Shown piece by piece: positions 38,701 to 50,555 of a stretch of 64,000 nucleotides of DNA (position 1 is the stretch's first letter; every line of letters begins with the position of its first letter). Under the pieces are notes generated by a model. It was not told where the DNA came from, ran no database searches, and saw only the letters and a program-made list of their open reading frames with translations. The position numbers were made by a program, and so were the translations under genes. This DNA comes from Mycteria americana (Eukaryota; Chordata; Aves; Ciconiiformes; Ciconiidae): positions 57,970,001-58,034,000 of the forward strand of contig NC_134369.1 of the NCBI RefSeq assembly GCF_035582795.1. Direction: 5' to 3'.

Positions 38701-40155
38701 TAGATGCTCGCTCTGCTAAGACTGTGCCTGTACGTAACTCAGACCAAGGGGCTAAGTTCCTTTACAGTTAATAGGCATATGAATATCTATTTACAGGTTT
38801 GGGGCATTAGCTGACAATTAGCTGACAATTCATCTATCACAACAATGCAACTAATCAGACAGGGAAAAATACTAAATTTCCTGTACAATGAGCTATTTCT
38901 CTTTGCCTCATTGACCTTATTTCCAGTTGATCTGTTTGAGACTGAATGATTGATGAGAACGATGCTAAAGCCTGTCTAATATAACCAATGAAAGAATCAA
39001 GACAATGGAGGAATACTCAATCTCCATCTTCCATCAGAAACTAGGCATTTCCCTAAACTGATTAAAAAAAATCTCAGTGCTGAATGTTTTACATTTTCCT
39101 TTATATGATCCACCATCAGCCAACACACTAACTCATTAGTGGCTTTATCATATTTCTATTTGATTGTATAATACTTATGTACAATTTCACTGACCTGTGC
39201 AAACACTAGCAAATGGATTTTGCACTCTGTTGCTTTTTAAGTTTTATAAGCCTCTTTCTAGTACATACCGATCTCCTATTTTAAAGGTCAAGAAGAGAAG
39301 TATATCCACATCCTTAGAGCAACATACAATTATGCAAACCTCACTACAAGTTTAGGTAGGAAGTATATGGCCTTTTACACAAAACAGGCGGTCTTACTTC
39401 TCGAGCATGTTCATATGGCCAGCCCCAAGGGACCCCGATACTGTGCTGAGTACGACAGTCCTACAAGATTAGGTTCTTTTGATTTCAGAAAAAAGAGTTC
39501 AGCTGTCAAGCTCCTTGAAGCAGTGCATTGCACCATCTTTGCAATTTACAGAGCAAGCCAAAAAATCTGATGACCATAGACAGTGCTCAGCTCCTGGCTG
39601 ACCTTCCCCTGTGGCACAGCAGCCCTCGGTGCACCCTGACAGACCTAGTGCCTGGTGCACTTTATACTTGATGAAAGGCAATAATAGTCAGGCAATTAAC
39701 TTTCCAAAAATTTGAAATATCACCATTACTAATGTGCCTGGTTCCATTGGTGCAAAGACGTAAAATAACACCAGAGCTATTAGCAAGGTAGTAGCCAAAC
39801 ACTAGCATGACTCAACACAGAACACCACCCTTGGGTGTTCAAACATCCAAACCTGGGGCTTTCCTCCCACTGCTGTGGCTGCTCATCATGAGAGGTGCTG
39901 AGAAAATGCTTTCTACCTTTTTCTACCCATTGAGTATTTGTTATTTTTTGAAATAGTTTTCGACCTGAGCTGAAGCAGGGCCCTCAGCAGTTCAGAGATT
40001 GTCACAGAATGGCATTTAGAAACAATTGTTTGTTGCAATTTGGTTTAAAACATGTTTTGTTTTAGCTGTTTTCCTTTTCTTAATAGAAAATTAATTTCAG
40101 ACTGAAAAGTTGTTTCAGGTTAAAATCAAAACTCAGTTCCAAAAAGCTATAATAC
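32781..40155. other. Downstream flank of TUNAR
   Basis: A/T-rich gene-poor sequence with no retroelement I recognise. The part from about 38.2 to 39.4 kb is rich in homeobox-like ATTA and octamer-like TTTGCAT words, which could reflect enhancer sequence or simply base composition. Open frames (up to 162 codons at 36535-37023) show no family features. Confidence 0.5.
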
Positions 40156-40747
40156 TGTGCTGGTTTTGGTTGGGATAGAGTTAATTTTCTTCACAGTAGC
40201 TAGCATGGGGCTATGTTTTGGGTTTGTGCTGGAAACGGTGTTGGTAACACAGGGGTGTTTTGGTTACTGCTGAGCAGTGCTTACACACAGTCAAGGCCTT
40301 TCCTGCTTCTCACCCCACCCCACAGCGAGTGGGCTGGGGGGGCACAAGGAGCTGGGAGGGGACACAGCCGGGACAGCTGACCCCCACTGACCAAAGGGGT
40401 GTTCCATACCATATGGTGTCATGCTCAGCATATAAAGCTGGGGAAGAAGAAGGAAGGGGGGACGTTCGGAGTGATGGCGTTTGTCTTCCCAAGTCACCGT
40501 TATGCGTGATGGAGCCCTGCTTTCCTGGAGATGGCTGAACACCTGCCTGACCATGGGAAGGAGTGAATGAAACCCTTGTTTTGCTTTGCTTGCGTGCACG
40601 GCTTTTGCTTTCCCTATTAAACTGTCTTTATCTCAGCCCATGAGTTTTCTCACTTTTACTCTTCGGATTCTCTCCCCCATCCCACCGGGGGGGAGTGAGC
40701 GAGCGGCTGGGTGGGGCTCAGTTGCTGGCTGGGGTTAAACCACGACA
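40156..40747 (+). repeat. 5' LTR
   Basis: The LTR starts TGTGCTGG and ends ACCACGACA, giving canonical TG...CA ends. A TATA box TATAAAG is at 40431-40437 and an ATTAAA polyadenylation signal at 40616-40621, in the usual U3-R-U5 order. It aligns end to end with the 3' copy. Confidence 0.88.
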
Positions 40748-40755
40748 GTCCTTTT

Positions 40756-40780
40756 TGGCACCCAACGTGGGGCTCGAAGG
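40756..40780 (+). other. Primer binding site, tRNA-Lys(CUU) type
   Basis: TGGCACCCAACGTGGGGC begins eight bases after the 5' LTR and continues CTCGAA. It is complementary to the 3' end of vertebrate tRNA-Lys(CUU), whose T arm reads GTTCGAGCCCCACGTTGGG, apart from one G-to-A change at the fifth base. This sets the element in the class II group. Confidence 0.75.
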
Positions 40781-41099
40781 GTTCGAGATAACGACAGATT
40801 TGATTGGAATGTGCTAGACTGAATTTATAGCTGTTACTGCTGTTTAGCTATTAATGGGCAGGCTTCTGTGCTTGCCATGGGGCTTGCTTGCCTTACTGTA
40901 TATTAAAGTCTAGTCCTCATTAGTGGCTGCTTTTTGCTTTCGCTGCTTGCTGTACCGCCTATCATCCTACTCTGCTGTGCCTGGGAACATTTTGATAACA
41001 GCAATGGCCATGCGCCTGGGCTGGCAGATGGCCAGGGCATCGCTGCTGTTTCTGTGCTGCTGTACTGGACAGGCTGGAACTCCAGTGTGAACTTGAGTC

Positions 41100-41716
41100 A
41101 AAGGGACTGTGACCTGTGGATGAGTCCACACGAGAGCAGGACACCCCAAAGCATCTGTGGCCGTGGATAAGCCCATGCCAGAGCAGGTACATCTCGAAGC
41201 ATCTGTGGCCATGGCTATGTCTGTGCCACAGCAGGGATACCTCTGAAAGGATTGTGGCCAAGGGTAAGTCCACACTGGAGAAGGTACACCTCGAAGCATC
41301 TGTGGCTGTGGATAAGTCCATGCTGCAGCAGGTACACCTCGAAGCATCAGTGACAGTGCATTAAGTCATGCTGGAGCACCTCAAAGCATGTGGCCATGCA
41401 TAAGCCCAAGATAGAGCGGGTACACCGCTGGAGGGACTGCAGCCATGGGTGAGGCCATGTTGGAGCAGGTTTACTTCTGAAGGGACTGTGGCTGTGGGTA
41501 AGGCCAGTTAGGAGCAGGTATATCTCTGAAGGCATTGTGGCCCATGGAGAAGGCCACGCTGGAACAGGTGCACCTCAAAGCAACTGTGGCTAAGTCTATG
41601 CCATAGCAGGTATACCCCTGGAGAGACTGTGTCTCATGGATAAGTCTCCACTTGGAGCAGGTACACCCCTAAGGGACTGCAGTCTGTGGATAAGTCCAAG
41701 CCAAAGCAGGGGCAAG
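41100..41716 (+). repeat. Minisatellite in the LTR element, about 48-bp period, some 12 degenerate copies
   Basis: The unit resembles GCATCTGTGGCCGTGGATAA followed by GTCCATGCCAGAGCAGGTAC and ACCTCGAA. The first copies are nearly the same length (48 bp, a multiple of three) and later ones drift and vary in length. Both strands stay open over several copies, giving shadow ORFs, but no conserved protein is evident. Confidence 0.8.
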
Positions 41717-42010
41717 GGGAGGAGTTCATTGCAATGTCAAACCCGATGCTCTGGTCCAAAGGGGCCAGGGGTGGAGATTAAAATGGAAATACCTTTAAAT
41801 TGTTGTAACACATTATTTGAGTTGCATGTCATAGGAATTACTATAGCAGGAACCACCTGAACCAATGGAGGACAAGCCTTACAAGAAGCAGTGCAAGTGC
41901 AGCAGTGACCCGACCTGAGCTGGTTTTGGTGCAACACACCACCTCTCCTGTCCTGAGTGACCACCATAACAGACGGAGTGCAAATCCATGGACTAAATGA
42001 ACTCATTTTG

Positions 42011-42051
42011 TGGACATTTTATGGACATTTATGGACATTTTATAGACATTT
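42011..42051 (+). repeat. Short tandem repeat in the LTR element, four copies of TGGACATTTTA
   Basis: Four near-identical 10-11-base units follow each other, the last reading TAGACATTTC. It lies in the 3' part of the element's internal region, which has no recognisable gene. Confidence 0.8.
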
Positions 42052-42180
42052 CACAGGGGTGGTCCATAGACTAAGGGAATGATATCTGCATATTATATCA
42101 AAGGATGGGAAGGGTGGTGGTGGGTAATGAGAATGTACTGGATAGTGTGAGACCTGAGCATGATGTAAATGGTATGGAAT

Positions 42181-42193
42181 AAGGGGTGGAGAA
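42181..42193 (+). other. Polypurine tract of the LTR element
   Basis: AAGGGGTGGAGAA directly abuts the 3' LTR and is purine except for one T. This is the expected position and composition for the plus-strand primer. Confidence 0.65.
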
Positions 42194-42788
42194 TGTGCTA
42201 GTTTTGGTTGGGATAGAGTTAATTTTCTTCACAGTAGCTAGCATGGGGCTATGTTTTGGATTTGTGCTAGAAACAGTGTTGATAACACAGGGATGTTTTT
42301 GTTATTCTTGAGCAGGGCTTACACAGAGTCAAGGCCTTTTCTGCTTCTCACCCCACCCCACCAGTGAGTGGGCTGGGGGGCACAAGGAGCTGGGAGGGGA
42401 CACGGCTGGGACAGCTGACCCCAACTGACCAAAGGGTTGTTCCACACCATATGATGTCATGCTCAGCAATATATAAGCTGGGGGAAGAAGAAGGAAGGAG
42501 GGATGTTCAGAGTGATGGCGTTTGTCTTCCCAAGTAACCGTTATGCGTGATGGAGCCCTGCTTTCCTGGAGATGGCTGAACACCTGCCTGCCCATGGGAA
42601 GGAGTGAATGAATTCCTTGTTTTGCTTTGCTTGTGTGTGCAGCTTTTACTTTCCCTATTAAACTGTCTTTATCTCAGCCCACGAGTTTTCTCACTTTTAC
42701 TCTTCTGATTCTGTCCCCCATCCCACTGTGGGGGAGGGAGTGAGTGGCTGGGTGGGGCTCAGTTGCTGGCTGGGGTTAAACCATGAAA
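42194..42788 (+). repeat. 3' LTR
   Basis: It aligns over its whole length with the 5' LTR, starting TGTGCTAG. Its final bases read CATGAAA rather than CACGACA, so the terminal CA has decayed. A TATA-like TATAAG is present near 42472. The AATAC target duplication follows directly. Confidence 0.87.
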
Positions 42789-42793
42789 AATAC

Positions 42794-44148
42794 TTTGCCC
42801 ACCTTTTTCCTGAATGAATTTTCATTGGCATCAAAGAAATTCTATGGAGAAAAAAACCCAACCTTTTTGTTGAATTATCACCTTCTCACTGAAAACTACG
42901 TGGATTACAATGTTCAGACCAACTCTCTCAATCATCAGTAGTCCTTGGGTATGTGGTAGAAGGTATCAAATAGAGATTCCTGAAGCTCTTTGATTTCTTC
43001 AGTTATGTTTTCCCATTTCTACACTTACTTTCATAAAGAGAGATGGTACCTCTCAGGGCCAGCCACAAACCCCACAACTCTTGTGCTTTAACCTCAGCTT
43101 CACAGTTTCCTCCCTGAGGTGGCCACCCCTAAATATCGAGTCCAAACCAGAGCCTGTGTCCAGGCAGCTGGAGCCCTCAGCCCTGCCTCCCCCCGCAGCC
43201 CTGATCCACCCTAGGGATGCCGTCCCGCGGACAAACAAAACTGCTCAGCAACAGGGAGCGCCTGCTGCAGGAGGCTGAGGCTTGGCTTATAAAACTTGCT
43301 ATCTGAATCAGCAGAGTATTCAGCAATGAATGCTTGCTTTTTTTTTTTTTTTGCCACTCATAAATATTTTGTAAGCACTAAAGTGAGGTGGAAAGCAAGA
43401 GGCTGTGAGATGTCTGCTTGTCGTTGACAACCCTGTAACAAATTTTCAGAGGTACAAAATTCAGCCTGCGAGCGCACGGCCACCTCTTCCCTGCCCTTGG
43501 CTGTTGGCCACGGTGTCCTTCGTGCTCTCAGGGGGAGTGAGGGGAGCATGCCCATTTTTCCCATCCTAATTGAGTTACATGCTCATCTGGCTTTGCTGTG
43601 GTACAAGTGGCTATGGCAAAAGCCAGGGCATCAGGGGACCATGGCTGGGGTGTCTCTGAACATAAGCCTTTGAAAGGCTTCTGTTCAGCACCAAAGTCCT
43701 GCCACGATCAGTGGCCACCTCATGCTTCCATGGAGCTTATCTGTCACCCACTGGTACCGGAGCTTCCCATTTCGTGCTGCCTGGGTTATGATTTCAGAGG
43801 GAAAAAAATGTCACATCTTTCTTTGCCAGTGTTTTCTAAATGTTATACTGAAGAAGCAAAAACTCCCAATGCCTAATAAAAAAACAAAAAAGCAGCCAGA
43901 GATTTCTTAAGGTGCCCCTGAATGTCCCTCCCCAAAACACATCTTTTTTGAGAAATGGCTCTCAGTAGCTTTGAAGGGCCCTTGGCAGCATCTGGTGTCA
44001 CCCTCATCCCCAGCAGCCACCACTGCTCTGACTCAAGTGGACTGAAATAGTGTCTCCCTGAAGGGGACCATGCTGTCTCCTCTGAGGCTGTTGTGTGATG
44101 CTGCAATCCCCCTCTCCCTATTTTCCTGTATGTGTATTTTCCTGTACA
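42794..44148. other. Spacer between LTR element and CR1
   Basis: Mixed sequence with a G+C-richer patch at 43.1-43.3 kb containing CTCAGCAACAGG, an isolated X-box half-site. No gene is seen. Confidence 0.5.
43338..43352. repeat. T15 homopolymer
   Basis: A run of fifteen T bases with no adjoining retroelement body seen. Confidence 0.9.
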
Positions 44149-44150
44149 TA

Positions 44151-44195
44151 GAATAGAATAGAATAGAATAGAATAGAATAGAATAGAATAGAATA
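44151..44195. repeat. (GAATA)n array, nine units
   Basis: Nine perfect GAATA units are followed by slightly varied units (GGAATGGAATA). The array abuts the CR1 3' end and is derived from its ATTCT-type tail. Confidence 0.95.
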
Positions 44196-44241
44196 GGAAT
44201 GGAATAGAACACTTGAGTTGGAAGGGACCTACAACAATCAT

Positions 44242-44574
44242 TTAGTCCAACTGCCTGACCACTTCAGGGCTGTCCAAAAGCATGTTATTAAGGGCATTGT
44301 CCAAATGCCTCTTAAACACTGACAAGCTTGGGGCATCAACCACCTCTCTAGGAAGCCTGTTCCAGTGTTTGACCACCCTCTCAGTAAAGAAATGCTTGCT
44401 AATGCCCAGTCTAAACCTCCCCTCACGCAGCTTTGAACCATTCCCACGCATCCTATCACTGGATCCCAGGGAGAAGAGATCAGCACCTCCCTCTCCACTT
44501 CTCCTCCTCAGGAAGCTGTAGAGAGCAATGAGGTCGCCCCTCAGCCTCCTTTTCTCCAAACTAGACAAATCCAA
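44242..44574 (-). pseudogene. CR1 reverse-transcriptase C-terminal remnant, still open
   Basis: About 110 codons are uninterrupted in the CR1 frame, with the family signatures [26 protein letters not shown] and a natural stop. The polymerase and endonuclease parts are gone, so it cannot act. Retention of the frame suggests a relatively young copy. Confidence 0.8.
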
Positions 44575-44609
44575 AGTCCTTAGCTGCCCCTCATAGGAGC
44601 TGTCTTACC

Positions 44610-47600
44610 CCTTGGTAGAAAGGGGGACCAGGTTTCTGCACCCTTGTGTTCCCCAGACTCCTGCCACCTCCGTGTGGCAGTGTGGGTGGGAGGACCACAG
44701 GATAAAGGCCTGGGAAGCCAGCTGAGACTTCCCTTCACTAAAATTTGTTTCTGTTTGGTTTTGAGTTCTCAGATCATTTAGGGATAATTTGTAAGTCCAG
44801 CTCAGCTTTTAGGAGTCACTTATATGAGTCTTATTTGACTTGTGAGCACTTTCATGACATGGTATTGTACGAACTACAATAGTAGAGTGTTTCACCCACA
44901 GTGGCTGGATTGCTCACAAATTCTTCATGTGATTGCTGGAAAAATCCCATCATCTCAGACACATAATGATATATGAAAAGAATAATCAGAATAGAAGAGG
45001 TTAGTCATTTAAATTGATTCAAACGTTATTGCTTGTACTGAAAAAAAAGGGGTCCTAACATAATCAATGGCAAAAGTAGTGTTGCTTTGATGCCACAAAA
45101 TCTGAAGAGGATCAAAATCCTATGTTATTAAAATACTATAATTTTGCTTACTTTGAAAAGAGGGGATCCAGCTAATCATTCTGGTTCTGAGACATCTCTG
45201 CAATGACCAAATGAGCTCCAAAATTTCATATACCTTTTTGTCCCTTCCCAGAATATAGCAAAGGGTCTGAAAACAATGATCGTTGTGCTGTAATTCCACT
45301 GCCTGGAAACTAAATAAAGAAATCAATAAGCATGCAGACTGTTTCTCCATCAGCCTGTGCTGGGTTTGCAGGAGGATATAGCGAAGTGTGGCTAACAGTA
45401 AAACAGAGTCTGACCAGTACTTTCCAATATCTTTTCAGATCAGTAAGTTTTTATTTATAGTCCTTGTCCCCTGTACAGAAGATGGATATACTTACTTTCA
45501 ACCAGATGGTTTCTTCCTTCTGTGCATCTTTTTATTCATCAAGTCCTACATGATAATGTTGTTGTTGATATGTCATTGCCAAGAAGTAGTTTTAAGAAAA
45601 GAAATGAAATAGTCCAGATGTACAAATAAAATATATGTCAGTTTGTGTCAATCAATTCAAGCTACACAGAACAAAATGTATAGATCCCTGTAAGCAATAA
45701 GCACTTTTTAGAAACCATGATTTCCTAAGGAGTGGCAGAAGCAGAAGGATGAACAGCATATATCGACGGGCTCTTTGAAAACTACCTTGGAAAATATATC
45801 TTTATTATGTAAAAGTTAAATGTACTAGTTCACTTCATTGGCTTTCTTTCGATAAGCATTTGTTTCATTATATTCACATGTACGCAGGGTGGGGTTTCCC
45901 AGCTGTCAGTCCAGCCCCTACTGAAATTGCATGACTGGAACTGAAGGCAGAATCTAGCTCCCAGGTCTGAATCCAGCAGAGCATTTATATTCAGGTTTCT
46001 CTCCAAGAAAGTGTGTGGTCCGGTTGGCTTTCTGGGCTGCCCATAAGCTTGAAAGTAAGCACGTGCTTAAGTGCTTCACTGGAGCAGGGCAGCATCCTGC
46101 AGCCGCACTAAAGCGTTCAGTCCAATTTGCTTTGCAGGAAGGTTATTACTGCTTGAAAGAAGTATTTCTCTCTAATAGAAGAAGGGAACAAATGTCCCTG
46201 AGCACTCATTCATTTCCCTCTCAGTCCCTTCCTCCTTTTTGCAACTCCCTTCTTGTGGCTTCCTGGCTCATAACATCAGTCCTGTCAATTCCTCACAAAA
46301 ATCACTGCTAAACAGTCTTGCTTAACATTGCTAGCTCTCTATGCTTTAAGTGTCTCAGATTTAAATTGAAAACCTCTTCGTTGCCCAGGGTCCTATTTTC
46401 TCTTCTGGTCCCTTTTGCACCCCCAATGGTCCCAGCTGTTGAGCATCATGGTTTCCCACAGTCAAAGCAGCTGTGGAGTGTTTTCTATTGCATACTTGGC
46501 GTGCCTTGCCCTTTCTACCAGCCCTGCTCCTTCCCTTTATTAAAGCTTGCCAGAAATACATCCACACCATGCAATGATAATATAGTTACCTATTAGTAGA
46601 TCTTTTCTGGCTGGGAATAAAAAGGCTAGCGATGGATACTTAGTACCAGGACAGCTATAGAGAGGGGCTCGTATAAGCTACCAAGACTTCTTCGAGTGAA
46701 GTGCAGCCATCAGAGCCCCTGGGTGAATTGCTGTGAGCCCCAAAGGAAGAGCAGCATTCACGGATCTGTGACTGCAATGAGTGCTGCATTGCAAGGACTG
46801 TCTAAAATTCCTTCTTTACATGCTTTGGTCAATAGAGAAAGAGCTGAGGGGTGGGGGGTGTCAGTATCGCTTATAATGAGGCCTCTGAGATTTTTTTGGT
46901 AAAGATGCTTAGAAAAAAGAAATCACTTTGGTTTATTGTCTGGTACAATCCCATTCTTCCAGCAGTGTTAGTCTTTACGTACAGAACTAGTGATGGTGAT
47001 CAAGCTGATTTCATGGTCACAGCTAATCTAACTGAACATTTGCAGCAGTCTGTAAAGAAGCTACTGTCCAATAAATCTGCCTATTTGTGATTCTGTATGC
47101 TTTTTGAGCTGTTTTTTGTTTCAGGGGATTGGAAAAGCTCTGGAAGATACAGGCAGATCTAGTGAGGCGGTCTTGAGATCTTACGTGCTCCGTCACAGCG
47201 TATGTGGCCATGCTGGTGGTGAAGGGGATTTGGGATCAGGGCAAGTGCTCTTAATGAAGGCAGCGTGGCTCTGTGAGCAAATACGCTCTCCTCCTCATGA
47301 CTAAGAGCAGGCTTCAAAAAAACACTGGAAAAGAGCAGGGAAATATGATTCATCTGTAGAATGTCAGTTTGCACGTGTCTTTATGCAGCACGTAATTATT
47401 TTTATATACATTTAATTAATTTTTCTTTGTATTTCATCTGGGACTACATTTTTTTGTCATTCTCCTTGCTGGGTATAGCATCACACTGTTACAGTGTCAA
47501 TGACTGTTTTGGCAGTGGGAAGCCTTTGAAGAACACTGCAGCGAATGAGGCTGCCCTGAAAAGCGGTCCGAGTTGGAGATGACAGTCTGAAGCTTTTGTG

Positions 47601-50261
47601 CAATGAAAATGATATGTCCTGTAGCACAGCTCCCTCCTGCACCCATGTCCGAGGCCAAAGCTCTTGGTTGGGGCAGAGCCAGAGATGCTTCAGCTTTGGG
47701 ACCTGCTGTGCTGGCCCTGGCCCTCTCCTGGCTGCAGAGAGGCAACTGCTGAAGTGGGAATCTGCCCCATAAACACCCTGCCTGGAAAGGGCACCCTGGG
47801 GAAGGGCAGTTACATCTGAGGCAGAGCTGAGATGCTGTTGAAGCCTGTACGCTGAGGCAGTAAGCAGTGCTGGGGAAAACAAGACGTATAAAGCCAGCTT
47901 GTATGATGTACAAACACAGAGGAGTGGTCTCGGAGCAGGAGGGTTGGGAGTGTGATGTGGGGTTTGCAGCTGGAGGTCTATGGAGGCAGCTGAGGAGGGA
48001 GCAAGGGAAATTTCCCTGTTCCTTCATCTACACAGGGATAAATCTGAGACAAAGGACTATTGAGCTGTTTGGATTAGGAAGAAAGCAATGTATTTTGCCC
48101 AAACAGATGAAAAAAATTGATAGAATTTACCTTTTTCATCAGGAGAAAAGTTGTATCTTAGGGCACTGGATTTTTTCCCACTTTACCCATGAGAAGAGGG
48201 CTCTGACTCTTCTGGAAAGGTAAGTTATTAGAGCTGTTCCCTGAAGATATGGTTTGCTCATGCAAGGTGAAAGCAGCCCATGGCTTTCCTGTCTAGTAGA
48301 GCCTGGGACGTGAGGGAGAGAGGAAATCCTCCTGCAGTAAACCACAGCATTACTTTCAGCTATTAATATACTTATTGCTGTTGCATATGAGCTTAACTCA
48401 TGAAAATCTGTGGCTTTTCCTCATTTAAACGAGCATGTGCCATTGGAGTCTCCTGTGACTGCTGCCCTGTGACCATATGGTGGGTGGCAAATGGGACGGG
48501 GTCTGCTCTGCCCAGGTTGGGATACCACTGAAGCAAAGGGCATGGGGGCACCTCTGGCCAAGCCTGTGAAACCCCTTATCTCACCTGCATAATATAGTTC
48601 AATCCAGTGGCATTAAACCAGCACAAAATCTGAAAAAAATTGGCTAATTAAGTAACACCAGCTTTATGTCAGATGTACAAAAAGTTTTTGAGAATGCCTC
48701 TACTCTCAGGAGTAAAACTGAAATAATCCCCTTCAGCGCGGCAGAGTCTCAAGGAATGAAACTAGTTTAAGCAGAAGGAAAATCTTGTCTGCCACTTGTT
48801 TCTGGTATTTTCCCAGCATGTTTTTTCAGCACAGGATGCTCACCGCTGGCCTCCTCCCCTTGTCCTCTCTCTCTGCCACCTCACTGGCATTACTTCAAGG
48901 TTTCCTTTGCTGTTCTCAACCTTTGTTTGCTGGCTGGTATGACCTTTCATTTACAAGACATGTGAAAATTTGTCTTCTTCTTGAGTGTTCTTGATTTTGG
49001 TGTGTGTTCAACCTATGTGCTTTGGGGCATATAACTCTTTCTTGTATGGTTTCTTCTTTTGCAATATTTGGGAAATTAAGGAGATTTGATATTGTGCCTT
49101 TCTTTACCCATGATACCTTTATTTCCGTTCTCTATGGTTATCTCATAACATGGGTTTGACCCTTTATGTGTAAAGTCCTAGCCAACATTTTGCTTCTTCT
49201 AGCTTTTTAAAAGCCATAAATAACACTTCTGCATTCTTGCATATTTTCTAAGAGTGAGAATGCATTGGAAAAATTAATTTTTCCTGTCCTGTGGTAGGGC
49301 AGGAGAAGCATGGAGCCATTCTGTCACTTATTTCAGTATCCCTGTGCTTACAGCTAGGGAGTTCAGTCCTGGGTGCTGTATCACTGCTAACAGAGCTATT
49401 TATGCTCTTTTCATAGTGACTTCAGCTGGCCCATCTCCACCTGTTTGTGAGATGAATGGTGTATTTGGATCTCATCTCTTTGTATTTACAGAGTAGCACA
49501 GGTAATGACTTCATCTTTCCTGGAAGAAGCCAACAAGCCTCTGGCAACCCATGCTCTGCACAAAAAGATCCTTACTCTCACTCTATATGAAAGTAAATCA
49601 GGAGTTTCATAACTGCAGGACCCAGACAAGAAAAATTGGAAACAGTGTTGAAGTTGCCAAGATATAAGACAAAAAATAAAAAAATCTTCTCCTGCTTATA
49701 GCCACAAGAGAAATGATCAAATTAGTATCAGGAAAGCTTCCTGACTTGCCTTATGTATTAAGAAGTTACTCATGCATCTGCACTTTTCTGCAGGTACCTC
49801 TTTTTAGAAAAAAGAGAAATTTCCCATGTTTATCAGTCTTTGGTTCAGAGCTTCCATTTCTGAAAGATGCTTGTACAATGCATCATGCACTGTAGACAAT
49901 TCAAGAGAGACTGGACACCCTTATAAAGCTGAACTTGATATGTGTCTGAATCACCACAAACTGGGGGGGAAGTTAAGGTGTTGCATGTTGCATTTCACTC
50001 CACCTTCCATATATTTAACAAAATGAGCAGAAATTGTTCCACTGTTCCCAGAATGTACTGGACCACGGAGGGAGCCCACACTGGCCATTAAACATATGCC
50101 AGTGTATGTTTAATGAGGAAAGGTTTGATTGGTCCTTAAGACTCAGCCTGTTTTTGGCAGTAGTTTTTCTAATTCAGATGAATACATCAGTGGTTTCCCA
50201 GATGTGGTATGGTGAGCACTGGTGACACGCAAACCATTTGAAAATGTTGTATGGCACTTTT
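44610..50261. other. Gene-poor stretch
   Basis: No gene or repeat family recognised. Overlapping frames on both strands around 47.5-48.2 kb (133 and 176 codons minus, 118 plus) have no domain features. Confidence 0.5.
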
Positions 50262-50555
50262 CATAGAATCGTAGAATCATTAAGGTTGGAAAAGACCTCA
50301 AGGATCATCTAGTCCAACCGTCAACCCAACACCTCCATGCCTACTAAACCATGTCCCGAAGTGCCACATCTACACATTCTTTGAACTCTTCCAGGGATGG
50401 TGACTCCACCACCTCTCTGGGCAGCCTGTTCCAATGCTTGACCACCCTTTCAGTAAAGAAATTTTTCCTAATATCCAATCTAAACCTCTCCTGACGCAAT
50501 TTGAGGCCATTTCCTCTCATCCTATCGCTTGTTACTTGGGAGAAGAGACTGACAC
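50262..50555 (-). mobile_element. CR1 LINE 3' fragment, minus strand
   Basis: It begins on the plus strand with CATAGAATCGTAGAATCATT (the CR1 octamer tail) and GGTTGGAAAAGACCTCAAGG. It runs back through the C-terminal reverse-transcriptase codons ([26 protein letters not shown]). It is 5'-truncated near 50555. This is a different subfamily from the 44-kb copy, judged by the tail and 3' UTR. Confidence 0.9.

Larger units (their letters stand above)
40156..42788 (+). mobile_element. Non-autonomous class II LTR retrotransposon, both LTRs present
   Basis: The order is 5' LTR (40156-40747), tRNA-Lys primer site (40756 onward), 1.45 kb internal region, polypurine tract (42181-42193), 3' LTR (42194-42788). 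The flanks are TAATAC before and AAATAC after, a 5-bp perfect (6-bp with one mismatch) target duplication. The two LTRs show about 45-50 differences by eye, roughly 8 %, many at CpG, so the insertion is old. The internal region has no recognisable gag, pol or env reading frame and is dominated by a tandem repeat. It therefore looks like a deletion derivative mobilised by a related full-length virus. The primer-site type (tRNA-Lys CUU) is that of betaretrovirus-like elements. Confidence 0.85.
44149..44609 (-). mobile_element. CR1 LINE 3' fragment, minus strand
   Basis: The minus strand reads from the end of the CR1 reverse-transcriptase ORF through the 3' UTR to the tail. Hallmarks are AACACTGGAACAGGCTTCCT and GGTAGGTCCCTTCCAACTC-like sequence in reverse complement. 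The copy is 5'-truncated near 44609, as is usual for CR1. The tail is an expanded TATTC array rather than the typical ATTCTRTG octamer. Confidence 0.9.

Noticed and set aside
40962..41364. Overlapping ORFs on both strands with repeated motifs
   Set aside because: Products of the 48-bp minisatellite in the LTR element, open in several frames because the unit length is a multiple of three.
47111..47127. Acceptor-like GTTTTTTGTTTCAG
   Set aside because: Isolated, with no exon structure or coding evidence downstream.
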